The position numbers and the translations under genes were made by a program. Positions 10,101 to 23,139 of a stretch of 64,000 nucleotides of DNA are shown here, piece after piece; within the stretch, counting starts at the first letter, position 1; every line of letters starts with the position of its first letter. The notes below the pieces were generated by a model that was not told the DNA's origin, did no database searches, and saw only the letters and a list, made by a program, of their open reading frames with translations. This DNA is from Amaranthus tricolor (Eukaryota; Streptophyta; Magnoliopsida; Caryophyllales; Amaranthaceae): the NCBI RefSeq assembly GCF_026212465.1, contig NC_080056.1, forward strand, positions 24,214,146-24,278,145, in the 5' to 3' direction.

Positions 10101-13100
10101 ACATACCAAATATCGTTGTGTGCCAAGTTTCGTGCAAATAAAACAAAGTTTGAACTAATTATGCGCAAAAGTGCCAAAAACGCTTAAAAACCGTTAAAAT
10201 CGCAACTTAACACGTAATTTCTAGCATATCACAATGATTTTCAATTCTAACCACTTCAACACAATAATATATACCAAGTAATTTTATGTGCCAAGATTCG
10301 TGCAAATGAAACAAAGTTTGAGCAACTTTATGCGCAAAAGTGCCAAAAACGTATAAAAACCCTTAAAAATCGCAACTTAACACGTAATTTCTAGCATATG
10401 ACTAAGATTTTCAATTCTAACCACTTCAACACAATAATATATACCAAATATTGTTGTGTTCCATGTTTCGTGCAATTCAAACCATGTTTGAGCTAGTTTA
10501 TTCGCAAAAGTGCCAAAAAACGCTTAAAAACCTTTAAAATCGCAACTTAACTCGTAATTTCTAGCATATGACAATCATTTTAAATTATAACCACTTGAAC
10601 ACATTAATATATACAAAATAATTTTGTGTGCCAAGTTTCGTACAAATCAAACCAAGTTTGAGCTACTTTATGCGCAAAAGTACCAAAAACGCTTAAAAAC
10701 GCTTAAAAACCGTTTAAAATCGCAACATAACACGTAATTTCTAACATATGACTATGATTTTCAATTCTAACCACTTCAACACAACAATACATACCAAATA
10801 TTATTGTGTTCCAAGTTTCGTGCAAATCAAACCAAGTTTGAGCTAATTTATGCGCAAAAGTGCGAAACACGCATAAAAGCGCTTAAAAATTGCAACTTAA
10901 CACGTAATTTCTAGCATATGACTATGATTTTCAATTCTAACCACTTCAACACAATAATATATACCAAATATTGTTGTTTTCCATGTTTCGTGCAAATCAA
11001 ACGAAGTATGAGCTAGTTTAAGCGCAAAAGTGCTAAAAACGCATAAAAATCCTTAAAAATCGCAACTTAACACGTATTTTCTAGCATATCACAATGATTT
11101 TAAATTCTAACCACTTCAACACAATAATATGTACCAAGTAATGTTTTTTGCTAAGATTCGTGCAAATCAAACCAAGTTTAAGCTACTTTATGCGCGAAAG
11201 TGCCAAAAAACGTTTAAAAACATTAAAATTGCAACTTAACACGTAATTTCTATCATATGACTATGATTTTCAATTCTAACCACATCAACACAATAATATA
11301 TATACCAAATATTGTTGTGTTCCATGTTTCGTGCAAATCAAACCAAGTTTGAGCTAGTTTATGCTCAAAAGTGCTAAAAACGCATAAAAACCCTTAAAAA
11401 TCGCAACTTAACAGGTAAATTCTAGCATATGACTATGATTTTCTAATCTAACCACTTCAACACAATAATATTTACCAAATAATGTTTTATGCCATGTTTC
11501 GTGCAAATCAAACCAAGTTTGAGCTACTTTATGCACAAAAGTGGCAAAAACGCTTTAAAACCATTAAAATTGCAACTTAACACATAATTTCTAGCATATG
11601 ACTATGATTTTCAATTCTAAAAACTTCAACAAAATAATATATACCAAATAATTTTGTGTGCGAAGTTTTGTGCAAATCAAACCAAGTTTGAGCTACTTTA
11701 TGCGCAATAGAGGCAAAAAACGCTTAAAAAACCTTTGAAATCTCAACTTAACACGTAATTTGCAGCATACGACAATGATTTTCAATTCTAACCACTTGAA
11801 CACAATATTATGCACCAAGTAATAGTCGGTTTGCCAAGATTCGTGCAAATCAAACCAAGTTTGAGCTACTTTATGCGCAAAAGTGCAAAAATGCTTAAAA
11901 ACCCTTCAAATCTAAACTTAACACATAATTTCTAGAATATTACTATGATTTTCAATTCTAACCACTTTCAACACTATAATATATACCAAGTAATGTTGTG
12001 TGCCACGTTTCGTGCAAATCAAACCAAGTCTGAGCTACTTTATGCGCCAAAGTACAAAAAATGCTTAAAAGCCCTTAAAATCACAACTTAACACGAAATT
12101 TCTGGCATATGACTATGATTTTAAATTCTAACCACTTAAACACAATAATACATACCAAATATTGTTGTGTTCCAAGTTTCGTGCAAATCAAACCAAGTTT
12201 GAGCTAGTTTATGCGCAAAAGTGTCAAAAAACGCTTGAAAACCTTAAAATCGCAACCTTAACACGTAATTTCTAAACATATGACAATGATTTTCAATTCT
12301 AACCACTTCAACACAATAATATATACCAAATATTTTTGTGTGCCTAGTTTCGTGCAAATCAAACCAAGTTTAAAACTACTTTATGCACAAAAGTGCCATA
12401 AACGCTAAAAAACCCTTAAAATCGCAACTTAACATGTAATTTCTAGCATATGACAAAGATTTTAAATTCTAACAACTTCAACACAATAATATATACCATG
12501 TAATGTTGTGTTCTAAGATTTGTGCAAATCAAAACCGGAGTTTGAGCTACTGTTATGCGCAAAAGTGCCAATAACGCATAAAAACCCATAAAAATCGCAA
12601 CTTAACACGTAATTTTCTAGCATATGACAATGATTTTCAATTCTAACCACTTCCACACAATAATATATACCAAATAATGTTGTGTGCCATGTTTCGTGCA
12701 AATCAAACCAAGTTTGAGCTACTTTATGCGAAAAAGAAGGCAAAAATGCTTAAAAACCTTTTAAATTGCAACTTAACACGTAATTTCTAGCATATGACTA
12801 TGATTTTCATTTCAAACCACTTCAACACAATAATATATACCAAATATATTGTTGTGTGTGCCAAGTTTCGTGCAAATCAAACCATGTTTGAGCTACTTTT
12901 ATGCGCAAAAGTGGCAAAAATGCTTAAAAAAACCCTTAAAATCGCAACTATAGACATAATATCTAGCATATGACAATGATTTTCAAATCTAACCACTTCA
13001 ACAAAATAATATATACCTAATAATGTTCTGTGCCATGTTTCGTGCAAATCAAACATACTTTGAGCTACTTTATGCGCAAAAGTGCCAAAAACGCTTAAAA

Positions 13101-13639
13101 ACCCACAAAATCGCAACTTAACACGTAATTTGTAGCATATGAGTATGATTTTGAATTCTAACCACTTCAACACAACAATATATACCAAATATTGTTGTGT
13201 TACAAGTTTCGTGCAAATCAGACCAAGTTTGAGCTAGTTTATGCGCAAAAGTGCCAAAAAAATGCTTGAAAACCCTTAAAATCGCAACTTAACACGTAAT
13301 TTCTAGCATATGACAATGATTTTCTATTCTAATCACTTCAACACAATAATATATACAAAGTAATTTTGTGTGTCGTGTTTTCATGCAAATCAAACCAAGT
13401 TTGAGCTACTCTATGCGCAAAAGTGCCAAAAATGCTTAAAAACCCTTAAAATCGCAACTTAACACGTAATTTGTAGCATATGAGAATGATTTTTAAATTC
13501 TAACCACTTAACACAATAATATATACCGAATAATGTTGTGTGCCAAGTTTCGTGCAAATCAAACCTAGCTTTAGCAACATTATGCGCATAAGTGCCATAA
13601 ATGCTTAAAAACCCATAAAATCGCAACTTAAAATTAGCA

Positions 13640-13775
13640 TATGACAAAGATTTTCAATATATACCAAGATTCGTGCAAATAAACCAAGTTTGAGCTACTT
13701 TATGCGCAAAAGTGCCAAAAACGCATAAAAAACCTTAAAAATCGCACTTAAAAACGCTTGAGCTATTTTCAATTC
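13640..13775. repeat. Rearranged monomers near the family A/B border
   Basis: At about 13654 the monomer jumps from the TTTTCAAT segment straight to ATATACCAAGATTCG, losing the middle of the unit. At about 13745-13770 fragments of the AAAAACGC and TTGAGCTA segments are fused out of order. This lies just before the change of monomer family. Confidence 0.7.
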
Positions 13776-15079
13776 TAACCACTTCTACACAATAATATAT
13801 ACCAAATAAAGTTGTATGTCAGGTTTCGTGCAAATCAAACCAAGTTTGAGTTATTTTATGCGCCAAAATACCAAAAACGCTTAAAAACGCTTAAAAACCC
13901 TTAAAATCGCAACTTAACACGTAATTTCTAGTGTATGTCTATAATTTTCAATTCTAACCACTTTAACACAATAATATATACCAAATAATGTTGTGTGCCA
14001 AGTTTCGTGCAAAACAAACAAAGTTTGAGCTACTTTATGCGCAAAAGTGCCAAAAAGCTTAAAGACGTAGAAAAATCGCAACTTAACACGTAATTTCTAG
14101 CATATGACAATGATTTTAGATTCTAACCATTTCAACACATTAATATATACCAAATAGTGTTGTGTGCCATGTTTCGTGCAAAACAAACCAAGTTTAAGCT
14201 ACTTTATGCGCGAAAGTGCCAAAAAGCTTTAAAACGTATAAAATCGCAATTTAACACGTAATTTCTAGCTTATGACTACGCTTTTCAGTTCTAACCACTT
14301 CAACAGAATAATATTTACGAAATAGTCTTATGTGCCAGGTTTCGTGCAAAACAAACCATATTTAAGCAACTTTATGCGCCAAAGTGCCAAAAAATCGCAA
14401 CTAAACACGTAATTTCAATTCTAACCCACATCAACACTATAATATATACCAAATAGTGTTTGTGTGCCATGTTTCGTCCAAAAACAAACTATGTTTGAGC
14501 TACTTTATGAGCGAAAGTGCCAAAAATGCTTTAAAAGCATAAAATAAAAAATTAACACGTAATTTGTAGAATATGACTATGATTTTCTATTCTAACCACT
14601 TCAACAGAATAATATTTACGAAATAGTGTTGTGTGCCAGAGTTGCGTGCAAAACAAACCAAGTTTAAGCAACTTTATGCGCGAAAGTGCCTAAAAATGCT
14701 TAAAAACGCTTAAAATCGCAACTTAACACGTAATTTCTAGGCATATGATAAAGATCTTCATTTCTAACCACTTCAACACAATGATATATACTAAATAGTG
14801 TTGTGAGCCAAGTTTCGCGCAAAACAAACCAAGTTTAAGCTACTTTATGCGTGAAAGTGGCCAAAAAAGCTTAAAAACACATAAAATCGAAAACACATAA
14901 AATCGAAACTTAACACGTATTTTGTAGCATATGACTATGATTTTAAATTCTAACCACTTCAACACAATAATATATACCAAAAAGTGTTGTGCGCCAAGTT
15001 TTGTGCAAAACAAACCAAGTTTGAGGAACTTTATGCGCGAAAGTGCTGAAAAAGCTTAAAAATGTAGAAAATCACAACT

Positions 15080-17780
15080 TAACACGTAATTTCTAGCATA
15101 TGAATATGATTTTAGATTCTAACCACTTCAACACAATAATATATACCAAATACTGTTGTTGGCCAAGTTTCATGCAAAACAAACGAAGTTTGAGCTACTT
15201 TATGCGCGAAAGTGTCAAAAAAGCTTAAAAACGTATAAAATCGCAAATTAACACGTAATTTCTAGCATATGACAATGATATTCAATTCTAACCACTTCAA
15301 CACAATAATATATACCAAATAGTGTTGTTTACCAAGTTTCGTGCACAACAAACCAAGTTTAAGCTACTTTATGCGCGAAAGTGCCATAAAACTTAAAAAC
15401 GCATAAAATCGCAATTTAACACGCAATTTGTAGCATATCACTATGATTTTCAATTCTAACAGCTTCAACAGAATACTATTTACGAAATAGTGTTGTGTGC
15501 CATGTTTCGTGGAAAAGAAACCAAGTTTAAGCAACTTTATACGCGAAAGTGCCAAAAAAGCTTAAAAACGCATAAAATCGCAACTGAACACGTAATTTCT
15601 AGCATATGACAATGATTACTCAATTCTATCCACTACAGCACAATAATATATACCAAATAGTGTTGTGTGCGAAGTTTCGTGAAAAACAAACCAAGTTTTA
15701 AGCTACTTTATGCGCGAAAGAGCCTAAAAAGCTTAAAACGCATAAAATCCTAACTTAACACGTAATTTCTAGCATATGACAAAGATATTCAATTCTAACC
15801 ACTTCAACATAATGATATATACAAAATTGTGTGTGAACCAAGTTTCGCGCAAAACAAACAAAATTTAAGCTACTTTATGTGCGAAAGTGCCAAAAAAGCT
15901 TAAAAACGTATAAAATCGCAACATAACACGTAATTTGTAGCATATGACTATGATTTTAAATTCTAACCACTTCATGACAATAATATATACCAAAAAGTAT
16001 TGTGTGCCAAGTTTCGTGCAAAACAAACCAAGTTTGAGGAACTTTATGCGCGAAAGTGTTAAAAAAGCTTAAAGACGTAGAAAATCGCAACTTAACACGA
16101 AATTTCTAGCATATGACTATGAATTTAGATTCTAACCACTTCAACGCAATAATATATACCAAACAGTGTGTTTGGTCAAGTTTCGTGCAAAACAAACGAA
16201 GTTTGAACTATCTTGTGCGCGAAAGTGTCAAAAAACCTTAAAAACGAATAAAATCGCAACTTAACACGTAATTTCTAACATATGACAATGATTTTCAATT
16301 CTAACCACTTCAACACAATAATATATACAAAATAGTGTTGTGCGCCAATTTTCGTGCAAAACAAACACAGTTTAAGCAACTTTATGCGCGAAAGTGCCAA
16401 AAAAGCTTAAAAACGCATAAAATCGCAACTGAACACGTAATTTCTAGCATATGAATATGATTCTAGATTCAAACCACTTCAACACAATAATATATATCAA
16501 ATACTGTTGTTGGCCAAGTTTCGTGCAAAACAAATGAAGTTTGAGCTACTTTATGCGCGAAAGTGTCAAAAAAACTTAAAAACGCATAAAATCGCAACTT
16601 AACACGTAATTTCTAGCATATGACAATGATTTTCAGTTCTAACCACTTCAACACAGTAATATATACCAAATAGTGTTGTTTTCCAAGTTTCGTGCAAAAC
16701 AAACCAAGTTTAAGCTACTTTATGCGCGAAAGTGCCATAAAATTTAAAAACGCATAAAATCGCAATTCAACACGCAATTTGTAGCATATGACTATGATTT
16801 TCAATTCTAACCACTTCAACAGATTAATATTTACGAAATAGTGTTGTGTGCCAAGTTTCGTGCAAAAGAAACCAAGTTTAAGCAACTTTATGCGCGAAAG
16901 TGCCAAAAAAGCTTAAAAACGCATAAAATCGCAACTGAACACGTAATTTCTAGCATATGACAATGATTACTCAATTCTATCCACTACAACACAATAATAT
17001 ATACCAAATAGTGTTGTGTGCCAAGTTTCGTGCAAAACAAACCAAGTTTAAGCTACTTTATGCGCGAAAGAGCCTAAAAAGCTTAAAAACGCATAAAATC
17101 CTAACTTAACACGTAATTTCTAGCATATGACAAAGATATTCAATTCTAACCACTTCAACACAATGATATATACAAAATAGTGTGTGAACCAAGTTTCGCG
17201 CAAAATAAACAAAATTTAAGCTACTTTATGTGCAAAAGTGCCAAAAAAGCTTAAAAACGTATAACATCACAACTTAACACGTAATTTGTACCATATGACT
17301 ATGATTTTAAATTCTAACCACTTCAACACAATAATATATACCAAAAAGTGTTGTGTGCCAATTTTCGTGCAAAACAAACCAAGTTTGAGGAACTTTATGC
17401 GCGAAAGTGTTAAAAAAGCTTAAAGACGTAGAAAATCGCTACTTAACACGAAATTTCTAGCATATGACTATGATTTTAGATTCTAACCACTTCAACACAA
17501 TAATATATACCAAATAGTGTATTTGGCCAACTTTCGTGCAAAACAAACGAAGTTTGAACTATCTTATGCGCGAAAGTGTCAAAAAACCTTAAAAACGCAT
17601 TAAATCGCAACTTAACACGTAATTTCTAACATATGACAATGATTTTAAATTCTAACCACTTCAACACAATAATATATACAAAATAGTGTTGTGCGCCAAG
17701 TTTCGTGCAAAACAAACCAAGTTTAAACAACTTTCTGCGCGAATGTGCTAAAAAAGCTTAAAAACGCATCAAATCGCAAC
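15080..17780. repeat. Two copies of an 8-monomer higher-order repeat (about 1.35 kb)
   Basis: Monomer-specific variants recur in the same order 1349-1351 bp apart. Examples are GATTACTCAATTCTATCC at about 15614 and 16965, TACTGTTGTTGGCC at about 15152 and 16501, and GAACACGTAATTTCTAGC at 15586 and 16937. This is a tandem duplication of eight monomers, from roughly 15080-16430 to 16430-17780. Confidence 0.75.
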
Positions 17781-20700
17781 TTAACTCGTAATTTGTAGCA
17801 TATGATAATGATTATTCAATTCTAACCACTTCAACACAATAATATATACCAAATAGTGATGTGTGCCAAGTTTCGTGCAAAACAAATCAAGTTTAAACTA
17901 CTTTATGAAATTGCCAAAAAAGCTCAAAAAACGCATAAAATCGCAACTTAACACGTAATTTCAAGCATATGACGATGATTTTCAATTCTAACCACTTCAA
18001 CAAAATAAGATATACTAAATAGTGTTGTGTGCCAAGTTTCGTGTAAAACTAACCAAGTTTGACCTACTTTATGCGCGAAAAGTGGGGAAAAAAGCTTAAA
18101 AACGCATAAAATCCCAACTTAACACGTAATTTCTAACATATGACTATGATTTTAAATTCTAACCACTTCAACAGAATAATATTTACTAAATAGTGTTGTG
18201 TGCCAAGTTTCGTGCAAAAAAAACCAAGTTTGAGCTACTTTATGCGCAAAAGTGCCAAAAAAGCTTAACAACGCATAAAATCGCAAATTAACACGTATTT
18301 TCTAGCATATGAATACGATTTTCAATTCTAACCACTTCAACAGAATAATATTTACGAAATAGTGATATGTGCCAGGTTTCGTGCAAAACAAACCAAGTTT
18401 GAGCTACTTTATGCGCGAAAGTGCCAAAAAAGCTTAAAAACGCATAAAATCGTGCAAAGCAAACCAAGTTTAAGCAACTTTATGCGCGAAAGTGCCAAAA
18501 AAGCTTTAAAACGCATAAAATCGCAACTTAAAACGTAATTTCAAGCATATGACTATGATTTTCAAATCTAACCACTTCAAAAAAAGAAGATATACTAAAT
18601 AGTGTTGTGTGTCAAGTTTCGTGCAAAACAAACCAAGTTTGAGCTATTTTATGCGCGAAAGTGCAAAAAAGGTTAAAAACACATAAAATCGCAACGTAAC
18701 ACGTAATTTCTAGCATATGACTATGATTTTCAATTCTAACCACTTCAAAAGAATAATATTTACGAAATAGTGTTATGTGCCAGGTTTCGTGCAAAACAAA
18801 CCAAGTTTGAGCTATTTTATGCGCGAAAGTGCCAAAAAAGCTTAAAAACGTATAAAATCATAACTTAACACGTAGTTTGTAGCATATGACTATGATTTTA
18901 AATTCTAACCACTTCAATAAAATAATATTTACGAAATAGTGTTGTGTTCCAAGTTTCGTGCGAAACAAACTATATTTAAGCAACTTTATGTGCCAAAGTG
19001 CCAAAAAATCGCAACTTAACACGTAATTTGTAGCACATGATAATGATTTTCAATTCTAACCACTTCAACACAAAAATATATACCAAATAGTGTTGTGTGC
19101 CAAGTTTCGTCCAAAACAAACTAAGTGTGAGCTACTTTATGCGCGAAAGTGCAAAAAAAGGTTTAAAAAGCATAAAATAAAAATTTAACACGTAATATGT
19201 AGCATATGACTATCATTTTCAATTCTAACAACTTCAACAGAACAATATTTACGAAATAGTGTTGTGTGCCATGTTTCGTGCAAAACAAACCACGTTTAAG
19301 CTACTTTATGAGCGAAAATGCCAAAAAAGCTTTAAAACGCATAAAATCGTAACTTAACACGTAATTTGTAGCATATGACTATGATTTTAAATTCTAAGCA
19401 CTTCAACTCAATAATATATACCAAAAAGTGTTGTGTGCCAAGTTTCGTGCAAAACAAAACAAGTTTGAGAAACTTTATGCGCGAAAGTGCTAAAAAACCT
19501 TAAAAACGTAAAAAATCGCAACTTAACACGTAATTTCTAGCATATGACAATGATTTTAGATTCTAACCACTTCAACACAATAATATATACCAAATAGTGT
19601 TGTGTGCCAAGTTTCGTGCAAAATAAAGCAAGTATAAGCAACTTTATGCGCGAAAGTGCCTAAAAAGTTTAAAACGCATAAAATCGAAACTTAACACGTA
19701 ATTTCTAGCATATGACAAAGATTTTCAATTCTAACCACTTCAACACAATGATATATACCAAATAGTGTTGTGAGCAAAGTTTCGCGCAAAATAAACCAAG
19801 TTTAAGCTACTTTATGAGCGATAGTGCCAAAAAAATTTAAAAACGAATAAAATCGCAACTTAACACGTAATTTCTAACATATGATTATGATTTTAGATTC
19901 TAACCACTTCAACACAATAATATATACCAAATAGTGTTGTTGGCAACATTTCGTGCAAAACAAACGAGGTTTGAGCTACTTTATGCGCGAAAGTGTCAAA
20001 AAGGTTTAAAAACGCATAAAATCACAACTTAATACGTAATTTCTAGCATATGACAATGATTTTCAATTCTAACCACTTCAACACAATAATATATACCAAA
20101 TAGTGTTGTTTGCCAAGTTTCGTGCAAAACAAACTTAAAAACTTAAGCTACTTTATGCGCGAAGGTGCCATAAAACTTAAAAACGTATAAAATTGCAATT
20201 TAACACGCAATTTGTAGCATATGACTATGATTTTCAATTCTAACCACTTCAACAGAATAATATTTACGAAATCGTGTTGTGTGCTAAGTTTCGTGCAAAA
20301 CAAACCAAGTTTAAGCAACTTACTGCGCAAAGTGACAAACTAACACGTAATTTCTAGCATATGACTATGATTATTCAATTCTATCCACAACAACAAAATA
20401 ATATATACAAAATAGATTTGTATGCCAAGTTTCGTGCAAAACAAACTAAGTTTAAGCTACTTTATGTGCGAAAGTGCCAAAAAAGCATAAAAACGCATAA
20501 AATCTCAACTTAACACGTAGTTTCTATCATATGACTATGATTTTAAATGCTAACCACTTCAACACAATATTATATACAAAAAAGTTTTGTGTGCCAACTC
20601 TCGTGCAAAACAAACTAAGTTTGAGCAACTTTATGCGTGAAAGTGCCAAAAAAGCTTAAAAACGTAGAAAATTGCAACTTAACACGTAATTTCTAGCATA

Positions 20701-21420
20701 TGACTATGATTTTAGATTCTAACCACTTCAACACAATAATATATACGAAATAATTTTGTGTACCATGTTTCGTGCAAAATAAACCAAGTTTAAGCAACTT
20801 TATGCGCGAAAGTGCCTAAAAAGCATAAAAACGCATAAAATCGCAACTTAACACGTAATCTAGCATATGAAAAAGATTTTCAATTCTAACCACTTCAACA
20901 CAATGATATATACCAAATAGTGTTGTGAGCCAAGTTTCGCGCAAAACAAACCAAGTTTAAGCTACTTTGAGAGCGAAAGTGCCAAAAAAGCTTAAAAACG
21001 CATAAAATCGCAACTTAACACGTAATTTGTAGCATATGACTATGATTTAAAATTCTAACCACTTCAAGACAAAAATGTATACCAAAAAGTGTTGTGTGCA
21101 AAGTTTCGTGCAAAACAAACCAAGTTTGAGGAACTTTATGCGCGAAAGTGCCAAAAAAGCTTAAAGACGTAGAAAATCGCAACTTAACACGTAATTTCTA
21201 GCATATGTCTATGATTTTAGATTCTAACCACTTCAAAACAATAATATATACCAAATAGTGTTGTGTGCCAAGTTTCGTACATAACAAACCAAGTTTAAGC
21301 AACTTTATGCGCGAAAGTGCCTAAAAAGAATAAAAACGCATAAAATCGCAACTTAACACGTAATTTCTAGCATATGACAAAGATTTTCAATTCTAACCAC
21401 TTCAACACAATGATATATAC

Positions 21421-21423
21421 CAA
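21421..21423. other. Left target-site duplication (CAA) of the CACTA element
   Basis: CAA lies directly before the CACTAGTGG end and is repeated directly after the other end. Three-base duplications are the rule for CACTA transposons. Confidence 0.95.
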
Positions 21424-21438
21424 CACTAGTGGAAAAAA
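21424..21438 (+). repeat. Left terminal inverted repeat of CACTA
   Basis: CACTAGTGGAAAAAA is the exact reverse complement of 32614-32628. The first eight bases are themselves a palindrome. Confidence 0.97.
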
Positions 21439-21462
21439 ACGTATTTGCTGCTAATTATTTGC

Positions 21463-21740
21463 TGCGGTTATTGAATATACGCAGCAATAAAACGAAAAAA
21501 AAATAAGAGAAAAAAAAAAAAGCAAAGTAATTGCTGCGGTTTTTAGAGATAACCGCAGCAAATAATCCATTGCAAGCTTAATTGCTGCGGTTAAGCTGTG
21601 GACCGCAGCAAATAACAGTTTAAATAGCGCTTAATTGCTGCGGTTATGTATGGGGCCCGCAGCAAATAATATTACAGCAAAAATAGGTATACACGAGAAG
21701 CATTTATTGCTGCAGTTTTCTCCATTGACCGCAGCAAATA
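21463..21740. repeat. 5' subterminal palindromic repeats of CACTA
   Basis: Five short inverted pairs of TTGCTGCGGTT facing (A)ACCGCAGCAA, with loops of about 10-20 bp, begin near 21467, 21531, 21580, 21632 and 21706. CACTA subterminal repeats are binding sites for element-encoded TnpA-like proteins, and these are the likely equivalents. Mutated copies occur, such as GCTGCAGTT at about 21709. Confidence 0.85.
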
Positions 21741-22374
21741 TCCCTTGTTTATTTATTTTTTTTTTCAAAAGCCGCCTTTTTATTATAACGTTTCATTCCT
21801 CTTGTCTTCTTCATCGATAACTGCATACGAAAAAGCATACTGTACCATTGTCTTCTTCAACTTCTTCTTCTTCAAGTTCCATTCTTCTTCAATTTCGCAT
21901 ACACGAAAAACCCACACGGTTCTTCAAGTTCGTTAATTACATTCTTCTTCAAGTTCCTTCTTCTTGTTCAAGTAAGTTCTTTAAACCTATTTCAATATAA
22001 ACCCACGACATTTCAATATAAACACACGGAATTTCAACGTATTGTTGAGTTTTGTTGTTTTAATCTATTACATTTCAACCCACCATTGTTGCTTTTCCTT
22101 CAAAAACTCACGAAACCCACGAATTTAGGGCTAACTCTTCACGAAACCCACGCTGCTGCTACTGTTGGAAATTCATCTTTGGTCTTGTTCATCTTCAAAA
22201 CCCACGAAATTAAGGTATTTTTTCTCATTTTAATTTGTTAAGCATTTAAGTTTTGCAAGATATTCATGAAAACAATCGAAAACTATGGCAACTGTGTGTA
22301 TATTTATGTTTTGGTCTCTGTTTTCGTTGTATTTATTATATTTATTTTACTAATTTGCATTATTCAAGTTTTTC

Positions 22375-22422
22375 ATATATATGTTTTACATAATTTGAAT
22401 ATATATGTTTTACATTATTTGA
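22375..22422. repeat. 24-bp tandem repeat, two full copies plus a partial
   Basis: ATATATATGTTTTACATAAT plus four bases at 22375-22398 repeats at 22399-22422 with one change (ACATAA to ACATTA). A third partial copy follows. Confidence 0.8.
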
Positions 22423-22720
22423 ATATATATGTGTATATCTTTGAGCTTTTATGGCCGGTTACTCATTTGTACCTATTTTAATTAATAGAAGATTTTGGAA
22501 TGAGACCATCAATATATCCAACTATTGATACTGTATAATACTCATTTGTATAATACTCAGTGTAAAATGGTAGGAATATGTATGTCTGTGTGAACCAATA
22601 GCATCAAAGGAGAAAAACAAAGTATAATGACAGCATATGGTTGAACTTGACAGGAATCAAACTACCAGCCTAGCTACTTCCTTTTAATGTTAAGGGTGGT
22701 TGGTGTGGTGGTGTTTGTAT

Positions 22721-22744
22721 GGGTTGGGGTTGGGTTGGGTTGGG
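22721..22744 (+). other. G-quadruplex-capable G-rich tract
   Basis: Five runs of three or four G separated by TT occupy 22721-22744, with more GGT-rich sequence just upstream. This fits the G3+ N1-7 quadruplex pattern on the plus strand. It lies about 400 bp upstream of the transposase ATG. Confidence 0.7.
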
Positions 22745-23139
22745 TGTAATGAACATTGCAAGCGTGTGTAGTGAAACAGAAATGTAAAGCAATAAGATAG
22801 AACTACCCACTTGTGATCATCGTAGAATTAAAAGGGTCGAGGGAATGAACGATATATTAGTGCAACTTGAACTTTGTTAATGATAAGTAGACTATGAAAT
22901 GTATTGTGATTTGTTTAAGGTTAAGTTAGTGAGCTTCTCACCATCTTGATTTTCACTTGGAAAAGTTAGAGTAAATATGTTTTTAGGAATGTGGTTTGTT
23001 GTTTATTATTTATATTGTGGTTTGTGGTTTGTTAATTAATTATTAGCATATTTAGTAAATATGTTTATTATAAATAAGTATATATGTTTAAAAGTTGTGT
23101 ATTAATTTTGTTTTGAATCAATTAATCACACTAATTAGG

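Larger units (their letters stand above)
4107..13900. repeat. Satellite array, family A (169-171 bp monomers)
   Basis: Head-to-tail monomers, about 58 copies. Successive CATATG landmarks at 4212, 4382, 4553, 4722 and 4891 (the last degenerate) give periods of 169-171 bp. Family A is marked by GTGCAAATCAAACC, by GCGCAAAAGTGCCAAAAACG, and mostly by an AATAATG or AATATTG segment after ATATACCA. Copies are visibly diverged from one another, so this is the older-looking part of the array. Several monomers are shortened, for example near 5120 and 9310. Nothing else is present in this stretch: no gene and no RNA gene. Confidence 0.95.
13900..21423. repeat. Satellite array, family B (about 168 bp), left block
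   Basis: Head-to-tail monomers in the same orientation as family A, with family B marks: GTGCAAAACAAACC, GCGCGAAAGTGCCAAAAAAGC and CAAATAGTGTTG. Example spacing is CATAT at 15266 to 15433, 167 bp. The block runs to the CACTA element, whose insertion splits a monomer. Truncated monomers occur near 14390, 18450, 19005 and 20330. No gene is seen. Confidence 0.95.
21741..23139 (+). promoter_or_regulatory. Promoter / 5' leader region of the CACTA transposase gene
   Basis: About 1.4 kb of non-coding sequence lies between the subterminal repeats and the transposase ATG. It starts T- and CTTCTT-rich (21760-21970) and later becomes AT-rich. It holds a 24-bp tandem repeat and a G-rich run. It probably contains the promoter and perhaps a leader intron, but I cannot place either. 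The 71-codon hydrophobic frame at 22266-22481 comes from AT repeats and is not called. Confidence 0.45.

Noticed and set aside
22266..22481. Hydrophobic 71-codon ORF that looks like a small membrane protein
   Set aside because: Its Ile/Val/Leu/Tyr content comes from AT-rich and 24-bp tandem repeat DNA in the transposon leader.
22721..22744. Interstitial telomere repeat
   Set aside because: The TTGGG pattern is not the plant telomere unit TTTAGGG, and the run is only 24 bp.
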